Shown: piece by piece, positions 1 through 10,450 of the stretch
How the letters are laid out: each line of letters opens with the position of its first letter
Position numbering within the stretch: position 1 is the first letter of the stretch
NCBI GenBank assembly: GCA_010909165.1
Contig: VJWM01000068.1
Span: 1,539,124-1,603,123, forward strand
Length of the DNA stretch: 64,000 bases
Reading direction: 5' to 3'
Origin: Anthoceros angustus
Taxonomy: Eukaryota > Streptophyta > Anthocerotopsida > Anthocerotales > Anthocerotaceae
Notes under the pieces: model-generated
What the model was told of the DNA's origin: nothing
The model's database searches: none
The model's input: only the letters and a program-made list of their open reading frames with translations
Program-made: the position numbers and the translations under genes

Positions 1-968
1 CCCCGGTGCCCCACCACCAGAGCAAACTACTTCTCCACTTCCGTGCGGTAACCATAAATCCCCACCTCCACATGTATAGCGCCACCTTAAGTCAAGGCCA
101 CGCCAACCTCATATTCACGGTGCCCCAACACCCCAGTCGCTCTTCTCCTTTGCTTTCCTTTTGGTTTATCACTTCCCTCAAGAAGAAGTGTCGCTTCCCT
201 CAAAGCGATGTGTGGAATGTAATCCAACATGGGTATGCTCATATTGAAGATAGAGTGTTGAGTTATTACTTACTCTCGGGTCCACTACTCTCCGGGTCCA
301 CTAGGCTTGCTCTTGTTAAGGAAAGGGAAGCGGTGGCAACTCACGAGCCCGCCCATGCATGCAGGATTTCCGCGCAACCACCTTCACTCTGCGATGCGAT
401 TCCGTCTCGGCCTACTCAGCTGTGGCTTCTTGGCTCCTCACTTGTGAGTGCGGCTCTGCTCTTAGCGTCTGGTGTCCACCTTGCTTGTCCCAAGTCATAT
501 GGGGTCCCCAAAGCATGACCTCCGGCTCAGCTACCCTCACTTTTTGCCAGCCCAATAACCTGAGCTTCCCTCCATAAAGATGGGGCTCAACTAAAGTTGG
601 GGCCCCACAAATATACAGCCACGGTGCCCCACCTCAGGCGCAAACTTTTGCTCCGCTTTCTTTTGGGTTTGTAGAAACCCTTCTAAATAACCATGCCTTA
701 AGTGGGCCCCCTCAGGACCGCCAACCTTGACCACGTGCCCCACCACCCCGAGCAAACTACTTCCACTTCCATATCGGTGGTAACCATAAATCCCCACCTC
801 CACATGTATAGCGCCACCTTAAGTCAAGGCCCCTCGCAACCTCCATATTCTGGTGCCCCCAGTGGTCGCTCTTCTCCTTGCTTTCCTTTTGGTTTATCAC
901 TTCCCTCAAGAAGAAGTGTCGCTTCCCTCAAAGCGATGTCAGAATGTAATCCAACATGGGTATGCTCA
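1..968. repeat. Two BC/D-type repeat copies, about 735 bp apart
   Basis: Positions 1-490 are repeated at about 732-1225, with small indels. The left copy already contains the start of the copia-1 LTR (from about 240) and the first part of the sequence inserted into that LTR. It then jumps back at about 491 into BC sequence (AAGTCATATGGGGTCCCC). The duplication therefore happened after both the copia insertion and the nested insertion. The same BC text recurs across 11.7-48.6 kb. Short ORFs here are inconsistent between copies and are not called as genes. Confidence 0.75.
964..968. other. Left target-site duplication of copia-1 (GCTCA)
   Basis: GCTCA directly precedes the LTR and is repeated directly after the 3' LTR at 8595-8599. 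Uninterrupted D blocks elsewhere read GGGTATGCTCACACGGAATG, so the pre-insertion site is visible in other copies. Five base pairs is the usual Ty1/copia duplication length. Confidence 0.75.
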
Positions 969-999
969 TATTGAAGATAGAGTGTTGAGTTATTACTTA

Positions 1000-1876
1000 C
1001 TCTCGGGTCCACTACTCTCCGGGTCCACTAGGCGCGGCTTGCTCGCAGTGCAGGAAGGAGCAGGGTGTAGCCTCTTGGCCCTTGTGCATACAGGAGTTCA
1101 TCAGCACCAACCACCTTCACTCTGCGATGCGATTCCGTCTCGGCCTACTCCGACTGGCGGCCCCCTCCTCACTTGAGTGCGGCTCTGCTCTTGGCGTCTA
1201 CGGGTGTCCACCTTGCTCGTTGTCCCCGAAGTCATCGCGTTACTCATGGCGCCATCCGTGGCGTCATGTTTGCTTCATTCGGTGGCTGCCTGGCTGGAGG
1301 GAGGCGGGAGTATACTCTTCTTGGTCGTTCAATCGGGCGGACTTATACCTTGTCGTGGCGACCAGGTTGTGGTGGCGGATGTAGTAGTTCCGACCACTGC
1401 GTGGCGCCACCTCCGCTCAGTCACTGCTCCCATCCAATGAGGCTGCTTTGCCGTCTGGCGGCTCTCAAGGTCCAAGTATAGCGGGATGCAGCGGGCCACC
1501 TCTTTATCCGCTTGCTCTAAAGCGTATGGGGCAATGGTGTGGACTTTGACAAATTCATCAAGTCTTGTGCCAAAGCTTACCATGCGCTGCAGCAGTGTAT
1601 CGTCCTCTGATTACAAAGATACTCCGGCTGGTTTCTATTGCTCTTCAAATGGCGCCTCAACGCGATTCTCCATAAGGCGGCGGCGGTGGGTGATGCCTTT
1701 CCTCTTCCTCTCGTGGTTTTGCCGCTTATTCTACTCGTGATATGACATTGTGGGTGCGCTTGGTCACTTTAGGTAGGAGCTCATTGTTCCTCTTCACTCG
1801 AATCGGTCCCCATTTGTTGTCCCTTCCTAGATGGTCTCTTTCCATCGTTCTTTCACCTCAATAAATCATCTCTTTC
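1000..1876. mobile_element. 877-bp insertion nested in the copia-1 5' LTR
   Basis: The 11-bp word GTTATTACTTA stands at 989-999 and again at 1877-1887, but occurs once at this site in the 3' LTR. This is the signature of an insertion with target duplication. No terminal inverted repeats, poly(A) tail or Helitron ends are evident. The sequence runs from CTCTCGGGTCC to ATCATCTCTTTC and has no recognised coding region. An 11-bp duplication would fit a Mutator-like or SINE/LINE-type insertion, but neither class can be shown. Its first third also appears in the left duplicate at 270-490. Confidence 0.6.
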
Positions 1877-1921
1877 GTTATTACTTATAGTTATTATATC
1901 TAGCTATCTAGTGTATGTGTG

Positions 1922-1927
1922 TATATA
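1922..1927 (+). promoter_or_regulatory. Possible LTR TATA box
   Basis: TATATA followed by GCTTTAATTTATTTAG lies in the middle of the LTR; the 3' LTR has the same word at 8410-8415. The position is plausible for an LTR promoter, but only the TATA-like word supports it. Confidence 0.3.
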
Positions 1928-2106
1928 GCTTTAATTTATTTAGCTTACCCTTTCATTAGGGTTACGTCCCTAGGCCAAAGGTCATGTCTCTTGGCTACTA
2001 GAATAAGTCTAGTTGCTACAATCAATTTACCAATGCTTTCTTGTTTTTCTACAATAATGTAATTGATAAATACTCAATTGGTTTGCACCATTTCCATATT
2101 TCGTAA

Positions 2107-2118
2107 TGGTATAAGAGC
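2107..2118 (+). other. Primer-binding site of copia-1
   Basis: TGGTATAAGAGC starts immediately after the LTR. It differs by one base (C to A) from the plant copia consensus TGGTATCAGAGC, which is complementary to the 3' end of initiator methionine tRNA. It fixes the right edge of the LTR. Confidence 0.85.
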
Positions 2119-3189
2119 AATGCTAGGTGCAGATTGCATTCACAAGAATGCACATTAAATTGTGCACATGTTGATGTGCATAAAATGTTCTTTGTGTTTG
2201 TTTCTTGATTAGAAATTAGTTTCTAATAAGAAATCAAGAAAATGTTTGAGAAACCTTTTGTAGCTATTTTTGCTTGATTTGTTAATAGAAATTTTGCATT
2301 TCTAGAGTTCTAGCGATCATCGCCGATTGTTGCAAAGCAATCATCATCGACACGCTAGAACGATCGCCAAGTGGCAAATATCTTTATAAAATCATATAAA
2401 ATTACAATATGTTTCTTGGAATTTTCCAAAACACAAGAATTTCGCCAAATGAATGGCCGATCCTCGGGAGGCGGATGCGGCTGGATGGCGAATCGCCAAA
2501 TACAACATGGTGCAAGAAGAGCGCAGTGAGAAGAACTCCCGATCTTCACCATCGTGCGCCCACCGAGGACTCCACAATCTCCCAAATGTGCAACCCGCCA
2601 TTGTTGGTAACGGCAATCCTCGGGGTTTCCTAACCACAAACGTAGCACCACATACCAAAGATCACACATTTAAGTTCTAGACTAGAATCACAACGACATG
2701 TAGATGACGCTTTGAAAACATAAGTCGAAAGCTGCTTCGAGGACTTACAATCGTTGTCGGATCGATTGGTCACTTGGATTTCAAATTGCTTGCTTTGTTG
2801 AGGCCTCGCTCTTCTTGCTAACCTCGCAATCGAGGGATGCTTGTAAGCATGCTACAAAACTAACAAGCATCACAAATTTGAGAATCCAAACTCGTGTCCA
2901 TCTGCATGACCTATTCCTTTAATCGGGAGATTAGGAAACACAACATAAGGAAAAGGTAGATAGGAGTTGGTCAATTTGCATGACCAACGATCAACCCATC
3001 TTACCTCAGAACGGCTGCATTTGCAGCCACCCCGATGCACGTAGCATCATAACTCTTCTCTCGAATCCTCACACTGTAGCACAGGTCACACGTGCATTAG
3101 AAATTCATCCATAAAATCCTCACCGTGAGGGGACTAACAGTCCTAAACATGGGTGACTCTAATTTAGCCGGGAGGATTCAAAGAGAAGG
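2119..3189 (+). other. Leader / degraded N-terminal gag of copia-1
   Basis: About 1.07 kb lies between the PBS and the first recognisable gag sequence. Short ORFs exist on both strands at 2355-2680, but none matches a family I know. The N-terminal gag domain is expected here and was not recognised. Confidence 0.5.
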
Positions 3190-3990
3190 ATAGATTCAGG
3201 TGATTATGACATCCGGGTACTTAGAATGCGTGGTGCCCTTCAAAACAAGCAGGGTTCATGGGACGCCAAAGTCTCAGAATCGTGGCACCCCTCACCGATC
3301 AAGGCACTTGATGCTTGGACCACAGGAAGGCACAGTTCCTCCTACGGAGTGGTCGTCGACCGACATGTTGAGACAGACCTGTTGCAAAACCTCACCGATA
3401 TTTGGACGCTGCTCCAAAGTCTATTTGGGAACCGATGACACAAGTCAAATGACAAAGACTTGCAACATACAAAACTTGAAGATGAAAGAAGGAGAATCCA
3501 TTGAAAACACGACTACCTTCGATCCCTAGTCTCCAAGTTTGAAAGTGCCGCATGTGATAGTGTGAAGGACCGGCTCTCATTCTTCATTTCATGATGTCAC
3601 TCCGAATCTTGGGCACATTTCGTGACCTCATTCAACACCTCGCAACTACAAGGGCGGAAGATTGCCCAGCCGCAGTGTTGATCTCCCAAAACAACATTTG
3701 CAGAATTAGTGGGAGCTCTTCGTGAAGAAGTCACAAGAGGACAATTCAAACGTCCGTAAATGCAAGCTTTGTACACTAACAACAAAGGAAAGGGCAAGAA
3801 GCCCAACTTCGGTAGACAAAATACCTCGGTGCTAGTAGCTCGCGAGTCTCTACACCAAGAAGCCAAGAAGGCTGGAAAGTGCCACTGGTGCCAAATTCCG
3901 TGCCATTGGGAGTCCGAGTGTCGAAGAAGCGAGTACCTCGCAAGGAGGGCAACTCCACTTCTACACATGTTGTGGTGACTAACAAGGCTA
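3190..3990 (+). pseudogene. copia gag remnant with CCHC zinc knuckle
   Basis: Gag packages the RNA in the virus-like particle. Words typical of UBN2-type gag are spread over frames: LTDIWTLLQSLFGNR near 3380-3438 and NLKMKEGESIEN near 3470-3510. A CCHC knuckle, CHWCQIPCHWESEC, is encoded at 3880-3921 in a third frame with all four ligands in CX2CX4HX4C spacing. At least two frameshifts separate these parts, so no full gag is made. Confidence 0.8.
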
Positions 3991-4069
3991 CCCCTCACCG
4001 TAGGGACCAGGAGTTTTCCTACCCTCTTGCTAACCCCACATGCTTGTCTGCAAATACTCAAGGCAAACC

Positions 4070-4330
4070 CATACAGGAGTGGTTCCTTGATGTGCAAACA
4101 AGACATCTGCTTATTGTGGTTCATATGTGTTAGTTCACAACAGATTTGTTTACCTAGGTGACGATAGTAGGCTTCGTGCTGGTGTTGGCACCGCTGTTAC
4201 TGTCCTTCGTGCATCACACTCTTGCTTACAGATGTGTATCATGTGCCCGAAATGACAAGAAACTTGATTGTTAGAAGGTTGAACATGGATAATCAAAGTC
4301 ACATCCTCTTCACTCCGGCTGTAATGTAGG
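4070..4330 (+). pseudogene. copia aspartic protease remnant
   Basis: Just after the knuckle, about 4078-4120 encodes EWFLDVQTRHL, in the place of the usual WFLDSGASRH; the DSG catalytic triplet has become DVQ. Downstream, 4220-4300 encodes VYHVPEMTRNLIV, resembling the conserved protease-to-integrase stretch (VPGMKKNL-type). The protein would be inactive and is frameshifted. Confidence 0.7.
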
Positions 4331-4464
4331 ATTATAGATGCTTTTGATCATCGCAAAATCCTAGCCTATGGATCATCCGACCATGATCTCTTTAGATCGA
4401 CACTCACACCACCATGCCAAGGCTAGCCTAGCTTCAAGGTCGCTCGAGAGCAAAGCAAGAAGAA

Positions 4465-5200
4465 CAAGCTAGGTTATGGCATGCACGCTTAGGTCACCCT
4501 CACAACAAGAAAGTTGCAAAAACTAGTGCTAGTGACTGCACAAAGGATGGTAAAATTGGCGGTTGCCATCCTTACCTCTGTGAAGCTGTGTCCAAACGTC
4601 ATCAAGCACCTTCAAGAACAAGACTCCTCACGAGCTTCAAGTGCTTGAACTTGTGCACATCGACATATGTGGGCCACTCGCGACCCTCAATCGGTGGTGG
4701 CGATACTTCCTCATATCTGCTGCACAAGACGAGATTTGTCATGGCTTACATCTTGAAAGCTAAAAGTGAATGCTTCTCTCTCAAAGACTACATGAAACTT
4801 GCGAGAGATGGACGGAAAATCGAAAGTCCTACGCTCGACAATGGTGGAGAATTCACATCTAATTCCGCACTCAGTAAGGACGAAGGATAGGCGGACAACT
4901 TACAGCTTGTGTATACGCAATGTAATGGCGCTGCCGAGCGCTTGAACTTGACACTGCAGGAGATGGTCTCTATGCTTCACCAAGCCTCTTTGCCACTATC
5001 CCATCGGGCCAAGCTTATGACATGTGTATTTACGTAATGCATCGCAACCGCCGTGTGGATTGGACGACTTTGAAGCTTTCTATGGGCGCAAGCCGCTATC
5101 CAACATCTTCGCACTTTCGGATGCATCGCTTTTGCTTTCATCCCTAAGGCCAAGCGAACCAAGTTAGTGCTAAGGCCAAGAAGTACCTCATGATAGGATA
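4465..5200 (+). pseudogene. copia integrase remnant
   Basis: The gag-pre-integrase signature LWHARLGHPHNKKVAK lies at about 4473-4520. The integrase core follows in shifted frames: VMAYILKAKSECFSL at about 4740-4785, and LDNGGEFTSN around 4835-4865 with the second catalytic Asp. GAAERLNLTLQEMV at about 4930-4970 carries the catalytic Glu region (usual form GVAERMN). The first Asp region near 4655 is distorted (CTSTYVG in place of HIDICG). Several indels break the frame. Confidence 0.85.
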
Positions 5201-5710
5201 CATCAAGGTATAAAAGCTTATGTCGGTATGACGACTCGTAACAAGGTGGTCTATGCACGAGCGTGACCTTTGATGAAGGTCGAACTTGGCGCAAGTGGGA
5301 GCTACTCCCAGTGGAGGACTTTGATCTTTCGCCTCGACGCCATTGTTTTCGATGATTACGCTCTTGCGGAGATTGCTCTGCGGGGAAGAACAAGAAATGA
5401 TGCTCGGAGCAAGGAGATGAACCGAAAATTTTGTTGAACATTTGCGAAGAACCTCCTCCAGCTGCGTAACGAACCATGACCTTTTACGATCCACGGACCC
5501 GATCCACGGACCCGATCCACATTGACGAGGATGAGGTCAAGATGCTCATCTTCGACAAGGATGCCGAGGTTGAACTCGAGATTCAACCCTTGCAAGCTCC
5601 ACCACAACCCGAGCGCCGTTATCCTGCAAGAGATAGACGGGCACCAGATCATTATCACACAGGACTTTAGAAAACCAACAGCTAATGCAGCCACTTCCCT
5701 GGATCCTATC

Positions 5711-6540
5711 GAACCTCAATCCTACGAAGAAGCTCTTAGCCGTCCTGATGCTGCAGAGTGGAAAAAGGCAATTCAATTAGAATATGATTCGCTGATCAAA
5801 AATGGAACATGGGAACTAGCTAAGTTACCTCCTGGACGTAAGGTGGTGTCTTGCAAGTGGGTCTTCAAACTGAAGGTAAAGGCTGATGGAAGTTTTGATA
5901 GGTACAAAGCACGACTTGTAGCTCGTGGCTTTTCGCAAGTGCCTGGTCTCGATTACTTCGAAACATATGCTCGTGATGAAGGCCACCTTTTACAACTGTG
6001 CCCGGCAAGACATCAAGACTACGAGTTAGACATGTTTGATGTAAAGACCGCATTTTACATGGCAAGTTGGACACCGAAATCTACATGCACAGCCTCGTGA
6101 TACAAGTAAAAGGCAAGGAAGATCATGTCTTGCGCCTAATAAAACCCTCTATTCAAGCAATCAGATTAGAGTGGAATGCCTGGATGAAGAACTGCACTTG
6201 GATTCGTGAAATGTGTTTGAGCGTATGTTTACAGATCCGTGACGTTGTGTGCTATCTCGCAGTGTATGTTGATGATTTGATTCTATCCGCAATAGCTCCA
6301 CATTCATCACCAAAGTTAACAAGCCGCTATCTACCAAGTTTGAAATGACTAACCTTGGAGCACTTGAGTGCACAGGAATCCTTATTCGAGAGGATAGAAA
6401 AGATCTATATCTCTCACATGACCTCGATACATTAGAATGTGCAATAAATTGGCTTGAAGGATGCAACCAGCGCGACTCCACCGCCATCCGGATGAAATTT
6501 AGCAAGTCCATGTGTCCCGAAACCAAAAGGACATAGAAGA
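5711..6540 (+). pseudogene. copia reverse transcriptase (RVT_2) remnant
   Basis: A readable stretch from about 5711 encodes SYEEALSRPDAAEWKKAI, then NGTWEL, CKWVFKLKVKADG and YKARLVARGFSQV, the classical N-terminal half of RVT_2. MFDVKTAF near 6030 is the first catalytic Asp motif (usual form MDVKTAFL). YVDD, the polymerase active-site motif, is encoded at 6265-6276 in another frame. The central LYGLKQ region is lost. From 6345 the text MTNLGALECTGILI matches the RT connection region. Three or more frameshifts are present. Confidence 0.92.
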
Positions 6541-6671
6541 CATGAGGTCGGTCCCCTCATGTAAAGGGAGTTGGCAAACTTATCTATGCCGCCAACACTA
6601 CACGACGATGTAGCCTACACCACAAGTGTGCTCGCAATACTCGAGAACCCCGGTCAAACGCACCGGATCGG

Positions 6672-7184
6672 GTGTTAAGAGGGTGGTTAGGTATCCAAGG
6701 AACATCCAACATTGGGATTCGATTCAGACACATACCTGGCACACCACTTGAGCTGGACGTATATACTGACTCCGATTATGCTGGTGACATAGATACACGG
6801 AGGTCAGTGTTTGGGTACTTTGTCATGGTGGCAGGAGGGCCCATATGCTGGTCAAGCAAGAAGCAACCAACAGTTGCAACTTCCAGCACTGAAGCTGAAT
6901 GTCGGGTCCTCACATCTGCTGCTAAAGAAATAGCTTGGTGCAAGCTAATGTTTAAGGAGCTGGGATTGCCACTCCCTACTTGCACCACTATTAGAACCGA
7001 CAACCAAGGATCCATGAACTGGCCAAGAACCCCTGCTTTTCACTCCCGCAAGCACGTGGAAGTGGAATACCACTTCATTAGGGATCTTATCAAATCAGTC
7101 GATTACACCGAGTATGTACCAACAGACAATCCAGCAGATTTGTTCACAAAAGCCCCGAGTAGGGACGCACACAACAGCACATGA
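6672..7184 (+). pseudogene. copia RNase H domain, open for 170 codons
   Basis: This is the best-preserved part of copia-1. DVYTDSDYAGD supplies the first Asp, SSTEAE the Glu and RTDNQGS the next Asp, followed by HVEVEYHFIRDLI and NPADLFTKA at the C-terminus. RNase H removes the RNA strand of the hybrid during reverse transcription. The ORF ends near 7184, where the polyprotein of related elements normally ends. The open frame starts inside the RT-RNase H linker and is detached from the RT frame. Confidence 0.92.
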
Positions 7185-8337
7185 AAAGTTTGGGCATGGG
7201 CAGCCACGAGGGCTACCAGAGGCCAAGCAAAACCAATCCTAACCTAGCCTATGAGCTAGGAAAGCCCCAATCATTACTCCCATCGGATCATCATAGCAGA
7301 GAGATAGAAGGGACCTCCTACTCATGAGTAGAGGAGTCTCAAATCTTCTCCCAAGATGCATAGTGTCCGATGAAGTAGAGAATGTCTCACCACCAACGAG
7401 GGAGTTTCTTCTCTTTCTCTCCTCGTAGGAGATCCTCTCCTTGGTGCCTGCCTCCTCGCCTAAGCTGCCTCGATCCCGTGAGGGGCGAGTGGGAGCTGTA
7501 GGAAAAGGTAGTGAATTCATGCCGATGACTGCAGGGGTTTAGGAAAAATTGGCAACTAAATGTGGCGTAAAGGATTCTCGCCCAAACAGAAGAGTAATAC
7601 TTACTATAGAAGCTTATGATGTGGTCATCAAAGCCCCGAGCCTGGACACGGACTCTCACCATCTTCAGCCCGTGACCAAGCACTGCACTCAAATAGGCTG
7701 CCTGGGAACCGAGCACAACCGAGGGTAACAATTTTCGCCTCCGACGACTGCTCTAGGCTCGGGAACTTGGGTGGTGCAGGAGGATGTGGCTCGCCAGATG
7801 CATACTTGAACTCACCCTTCTCGCACCGCATCAAACGAAGCTCGAGAAAATAATCGGCTTACAGGCTGGGTGCAGGCGACGAGGTGGAGCTCCCATCTCG
7901 GTCTTCTGCAGGGCTCTTGCTCCACTTGCGCACTGCCCGGGCGCCGCCCTCAAGCAGGCGTCTGTTTTTCGCTCGCCTGGGCGCGGCCCGCCAAGACTCC
8001 ACTGTGCCGCTGAGTGGTTACTCCCTTTGCCTCACTCGGGAGATGGAGGTCGCAGCGCAAACCTACCTAGAGCATCCCTCCGTAGACACGGCTGGTGTGA
8101 GGACAGTCCACAGACTCAAGATGAAGACATCTTGCCTAGGAGCTTCACGCCTAGAAGTCGTGGAAAGAATGAAGACCGAACGTAAAGGCAAGCTATTATG
8201 CTTATGGCACACCTGCAGGCCGCTTCACGAGCGCTCCATTACGCTTGGGGCTGGGTCACAACTGTACACACACACGCCTCAAGCTCAACTCACATGCACA
8301 AGGTGCTCATGAGAAGAAGACACTATGCAATAATCAA
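7185..8337. other. Unusually long 3' non-coding part of copia-1
   Basis: About 1.15 kb separates the RNase H stop from the polypurine tract; a few tens to a few hundred bases would be usual. ORFs of 68-142 codons on both strands overlap each other and match nothing known to me. A captured or inserted fragment is possible, but no ends or target duplications were seen. Confidence 0.5.
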
Positions 8338-8347
8338 CAAGTGGGAG
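8338..8347 (+). other. Polypurine tract of copia-1
   Basis: CAAGTGGGAG lies directly before the 3' LTR. AAGTGGGAG is a common plant copia polypurine tract and is followed at once by the LTR start TATTGAAG. Confidence 0.8.
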
Positions 8348-8594
8348 TATTGAAGATAGAGTGTTGAGTTATTACTTATTATTATATCTAGCTATCTAGT
8401 GTATGTGTGTATATAGCTTTAATTTATTTAGCTTACCCTTTCATTAGGGTTACGTCCCTAGGCCAAAGGTCATGTCTCTTGGCTACTAGAATAAGTCTAG
8501 TTGCTACAATCAATTTACTAATGCTTTCTTGTTTTTCTACAATAATGTAATTGACAAATACTCAATTGGTTTGCACCATTTCCATATTTCGTAA
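8348..8594 (+). repeat. 3' LTR of copia-1 (247 bp)
   Basis: This copy is uninterrupted. Against the 5' LTR it shows two substitutions (C/T in CAATTTAC(C/T)AATG and T/C in AATTGA(T/C)AAA) and one 3-bp gap. It ends one base before the right GCTCA duplication. Confidence 0.85.
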
Positions 8595-8599
8595 GCTCA
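8595..8599. other. Right target-site duplication of copia-1 (GCTCA)
   Basis: GCTCA follows the LTR end and continues into CACACGGAATGGC, the D-block sequence that normally follows GGGTATGCTCA. It therefore pairs with 964-968. Confidence 0.75.
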
Positions 8600-9230
8600 C
8601 ACACGGAATGGCAATTCAAACTATAGGAGGAAGCAGGGGTAATCTATGCTACTGAAGAGAAAGACACTGAGGAAGAGTCAAAGCACGACTTCCACCCCAA
8701 CTACGTAGAGATACTAAGGAGAAGAAGTTGGACAGGGTCCTTGTTCTTTGATGACACCAACTCAAGATCGACACCTTGCCAGTAGAAATGATCACCGCTA
8801 ACAACACACAATAGTCGGTGCTTTTAAACCAGACACTTGAATGTTGTAGAGTCTAAGACTCCAAGCATCTTTCTATGATAAGCTACCGACCTAAAAACTC
8901 CTACTCTTGTTGTGGTTAGGTAGCTCAAGAGCTCCCACTAATTGTCTCATGCGTGTTGTGACCAATGTCAAGGGACAAACTATAGGAGGAAGTAGGTAAT
9001 CTATGCCATCAAGAGAAGACATTGAGGAAGAGCCAAAGACTTCCACCCCAACTACGTAGAGATACTAAGGAGAAGAAGTTGGGACAGAAGGTCCTTGTTC
9101 TTTGATGACACCAACTCAAGATCTGACACCTTGTAGCACTGTAGAAATGATCACCCTGCTAACAACACACAATTGTCAGTTCTTTTTTAAACTAAGCAGA
9201 CACTTGAATGTTGTAGGAGTCTAAGACTCC

Positions 9231-9385
9231 AAGCATCTCCTTTGAATAAGTCATGTTTTTACCTTAGGGAGGGCTTTAGTAAGCAGGTCAGCTGCATTAG
9301 ATCCCGTAGGGATGTATTCAAGATGATCGACTTAAAGCGCATCTCGGATGAAATGGTAATGAATCTCGATGTCCTTGGTACGTGC
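9231..9385 (-). pseudogene. copia RNase H C-terminal tail, antisense, A copy 1
   Basis: Read on the minus strand, this encodes KDIEIHYHFIRDALKS followed by remains of a TKALPKVKH-type ending. These are the last 50 or so residues of a copia RNase H (compare the HIELDYHFIR and FTKALP motifs). Nothing of RT or the rest of RNase H is present upstream. A frameshift separates the two halves. Confidence 0.75.
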
Positions 9386-9948
9386 ACCGGACTCATGGCG
9401 CGCGATTGTTGCGTCCGAGATTGTCGGTATGCGTCGGGAGTGTCCTCTCCCAAGACTCGATGCCCGCGAGTGAGCGATAACTTAAGAAGGTTCCACATAA
9501 CGTATAAAAAATATGGTATATGGATTATATAAAATGGGTCATTACATAGGACTTTGAGCCTCCTTTGGCTTTGGCTTCTATGGATTGAGTATTTGAACTA
9601 AGTTTTCTAGCTAGTGACCATGAAGCGACTTCATGTCATCGTAATGACTTCGGTGCACGTACCATATGGTGATGGTATGTGAGTCATTCTTGCACCTTCA
9701 GAGCTCATACCTCGCCGGGCATGACACCGCCGCACTGTGTCGCACCTTCCACGTCGATGTCAAGCCCGTCCAATGCTCCGCACTTGGGCACCACCACAAC
9801 CGCACACTCCGACACTTGCCCAGCGACAACCTCACCGATGAAAACACGAGGCACGCATGGAAAGCTAACCCCTCACCATCCCTCCCTTCACAATTGTCCG
9901 CAAACGGATCCTCTATATGAGAGCCTCACGAACCGAGCCAAGCGAATT

Positions 9949-10323
9949 GCGCTTTCATCCACTAAAGTTGAGTATAAGGCCACATAATGGAAGGAGTTAG
10001 AGTGGGAAAGGCAACTTTGGAATGAATCCACTTACCTCAAAGTGCTCCCACTAAGCTTCTATGTGAAAGCATGTAGGCTATTGCCCTTTTTCCAATCCTT
10101 GGTTTCATGCAAGAACCAAGCACATTGAGCTAAACCACCATTATATCCATGACGCCGAAAGGGGCATTGTGAAAGTGGAATACATTAGTCTTGATGAGAA
10201 TACTAATAATTTTACAAAGGGCGCCAAAGCCAAAGCATTTCAAGCATATGGCTGCCCTTGGGCTCGAGTTCACTCGCCTCAGACGAGTTGATATCTACCT
10301 TGTTGTCGTGGCCGAGCTGTTGA
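9949..10323 (+). pseudogene. copia RNase H C-terminal tail, sense, A copy 1
   Basis: ALSSTKVEYKAT begins the fragment (usual form ALSSTEAEY), followed in shifted frames by TKHIEL, GIVKVEYI and FTKG...PKPKHFKHM. It is about 125 codons of a copia RNase H, with the Glu replaced by Val in STKVEY. This copy has lost ACAG-type tetramers that A copy 2 keeps. Confidence 0.8.
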
Positions 10324-10450
10324 TTCTTATTGCCTCTAGGGCTCTGGAGCTGCTCGCCTTCTTCCCGCTCAAAATGGCGTATTCATCGATCCGGTACTCT
10401 CAAAGGATGAAGCTACACTATGAAATCTAGGCGTGAGAGGACATATGGGT

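Larger units (their letters stand above)
969..2106 (+). repeat. 5' LTR of copia-1, split by an insertion
   Basis: The LTR is made of 969-999 plus 1888-2106, about 250 bp in all, and aligns with the 3' LTR at 8348-8594. Between the two parts lie an 877-bp insertion and a second copy of GTTATTACTTA. The termini read TATTGAAG...TTTCGTAA rather than the canonical TG...CA. The boundaries were set by the target duplication on the left and the PBS on the right. Confidence 0.8.
969..8594 (+). mobile_element. Ty1/copia LTR retrotransposon, copia-1 (degenerate)
   Basis: The element has matching LTRs, a PBS, a polypurine tract, 5-bp target duplications and the copia domain order gag, protease, integrase, RT, RNase H. 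It sits inside a D block of the surrounding repeat. Every domain is recognisable but frameshifted, so it cannot make its own polyprotein as read here. The two LTRs differ by only two substitutions and one 3-bp gap once the nested insertion is removed, which suggests recent insertion despite the broken coding region. Confidence 0.9.
8600..10450. repeat. Block A, copy 1 (with internal duplication)
   Basis: The copy starts with a 20-base D remnant fused to AAACTATAGGAGG. It runs to AAGCATCT at about 8868 and jumps back to TTCTATGATAAGCT, so the first 250 bp of A occur twice. It retains both RNase H tails and joins the minisatellite at about 10451. Confidence 0.75.

Noticed and set aside
969-2106. 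TG...CA LTR boundary starting at TGAAG (972) instead of TATTGAAG (969)
   Set aside because: Starting at 972 would lose the 5-bp GCTCA duplication and leave three bases between polypurine tract and LTR; the 969/8348 start fits both sides.
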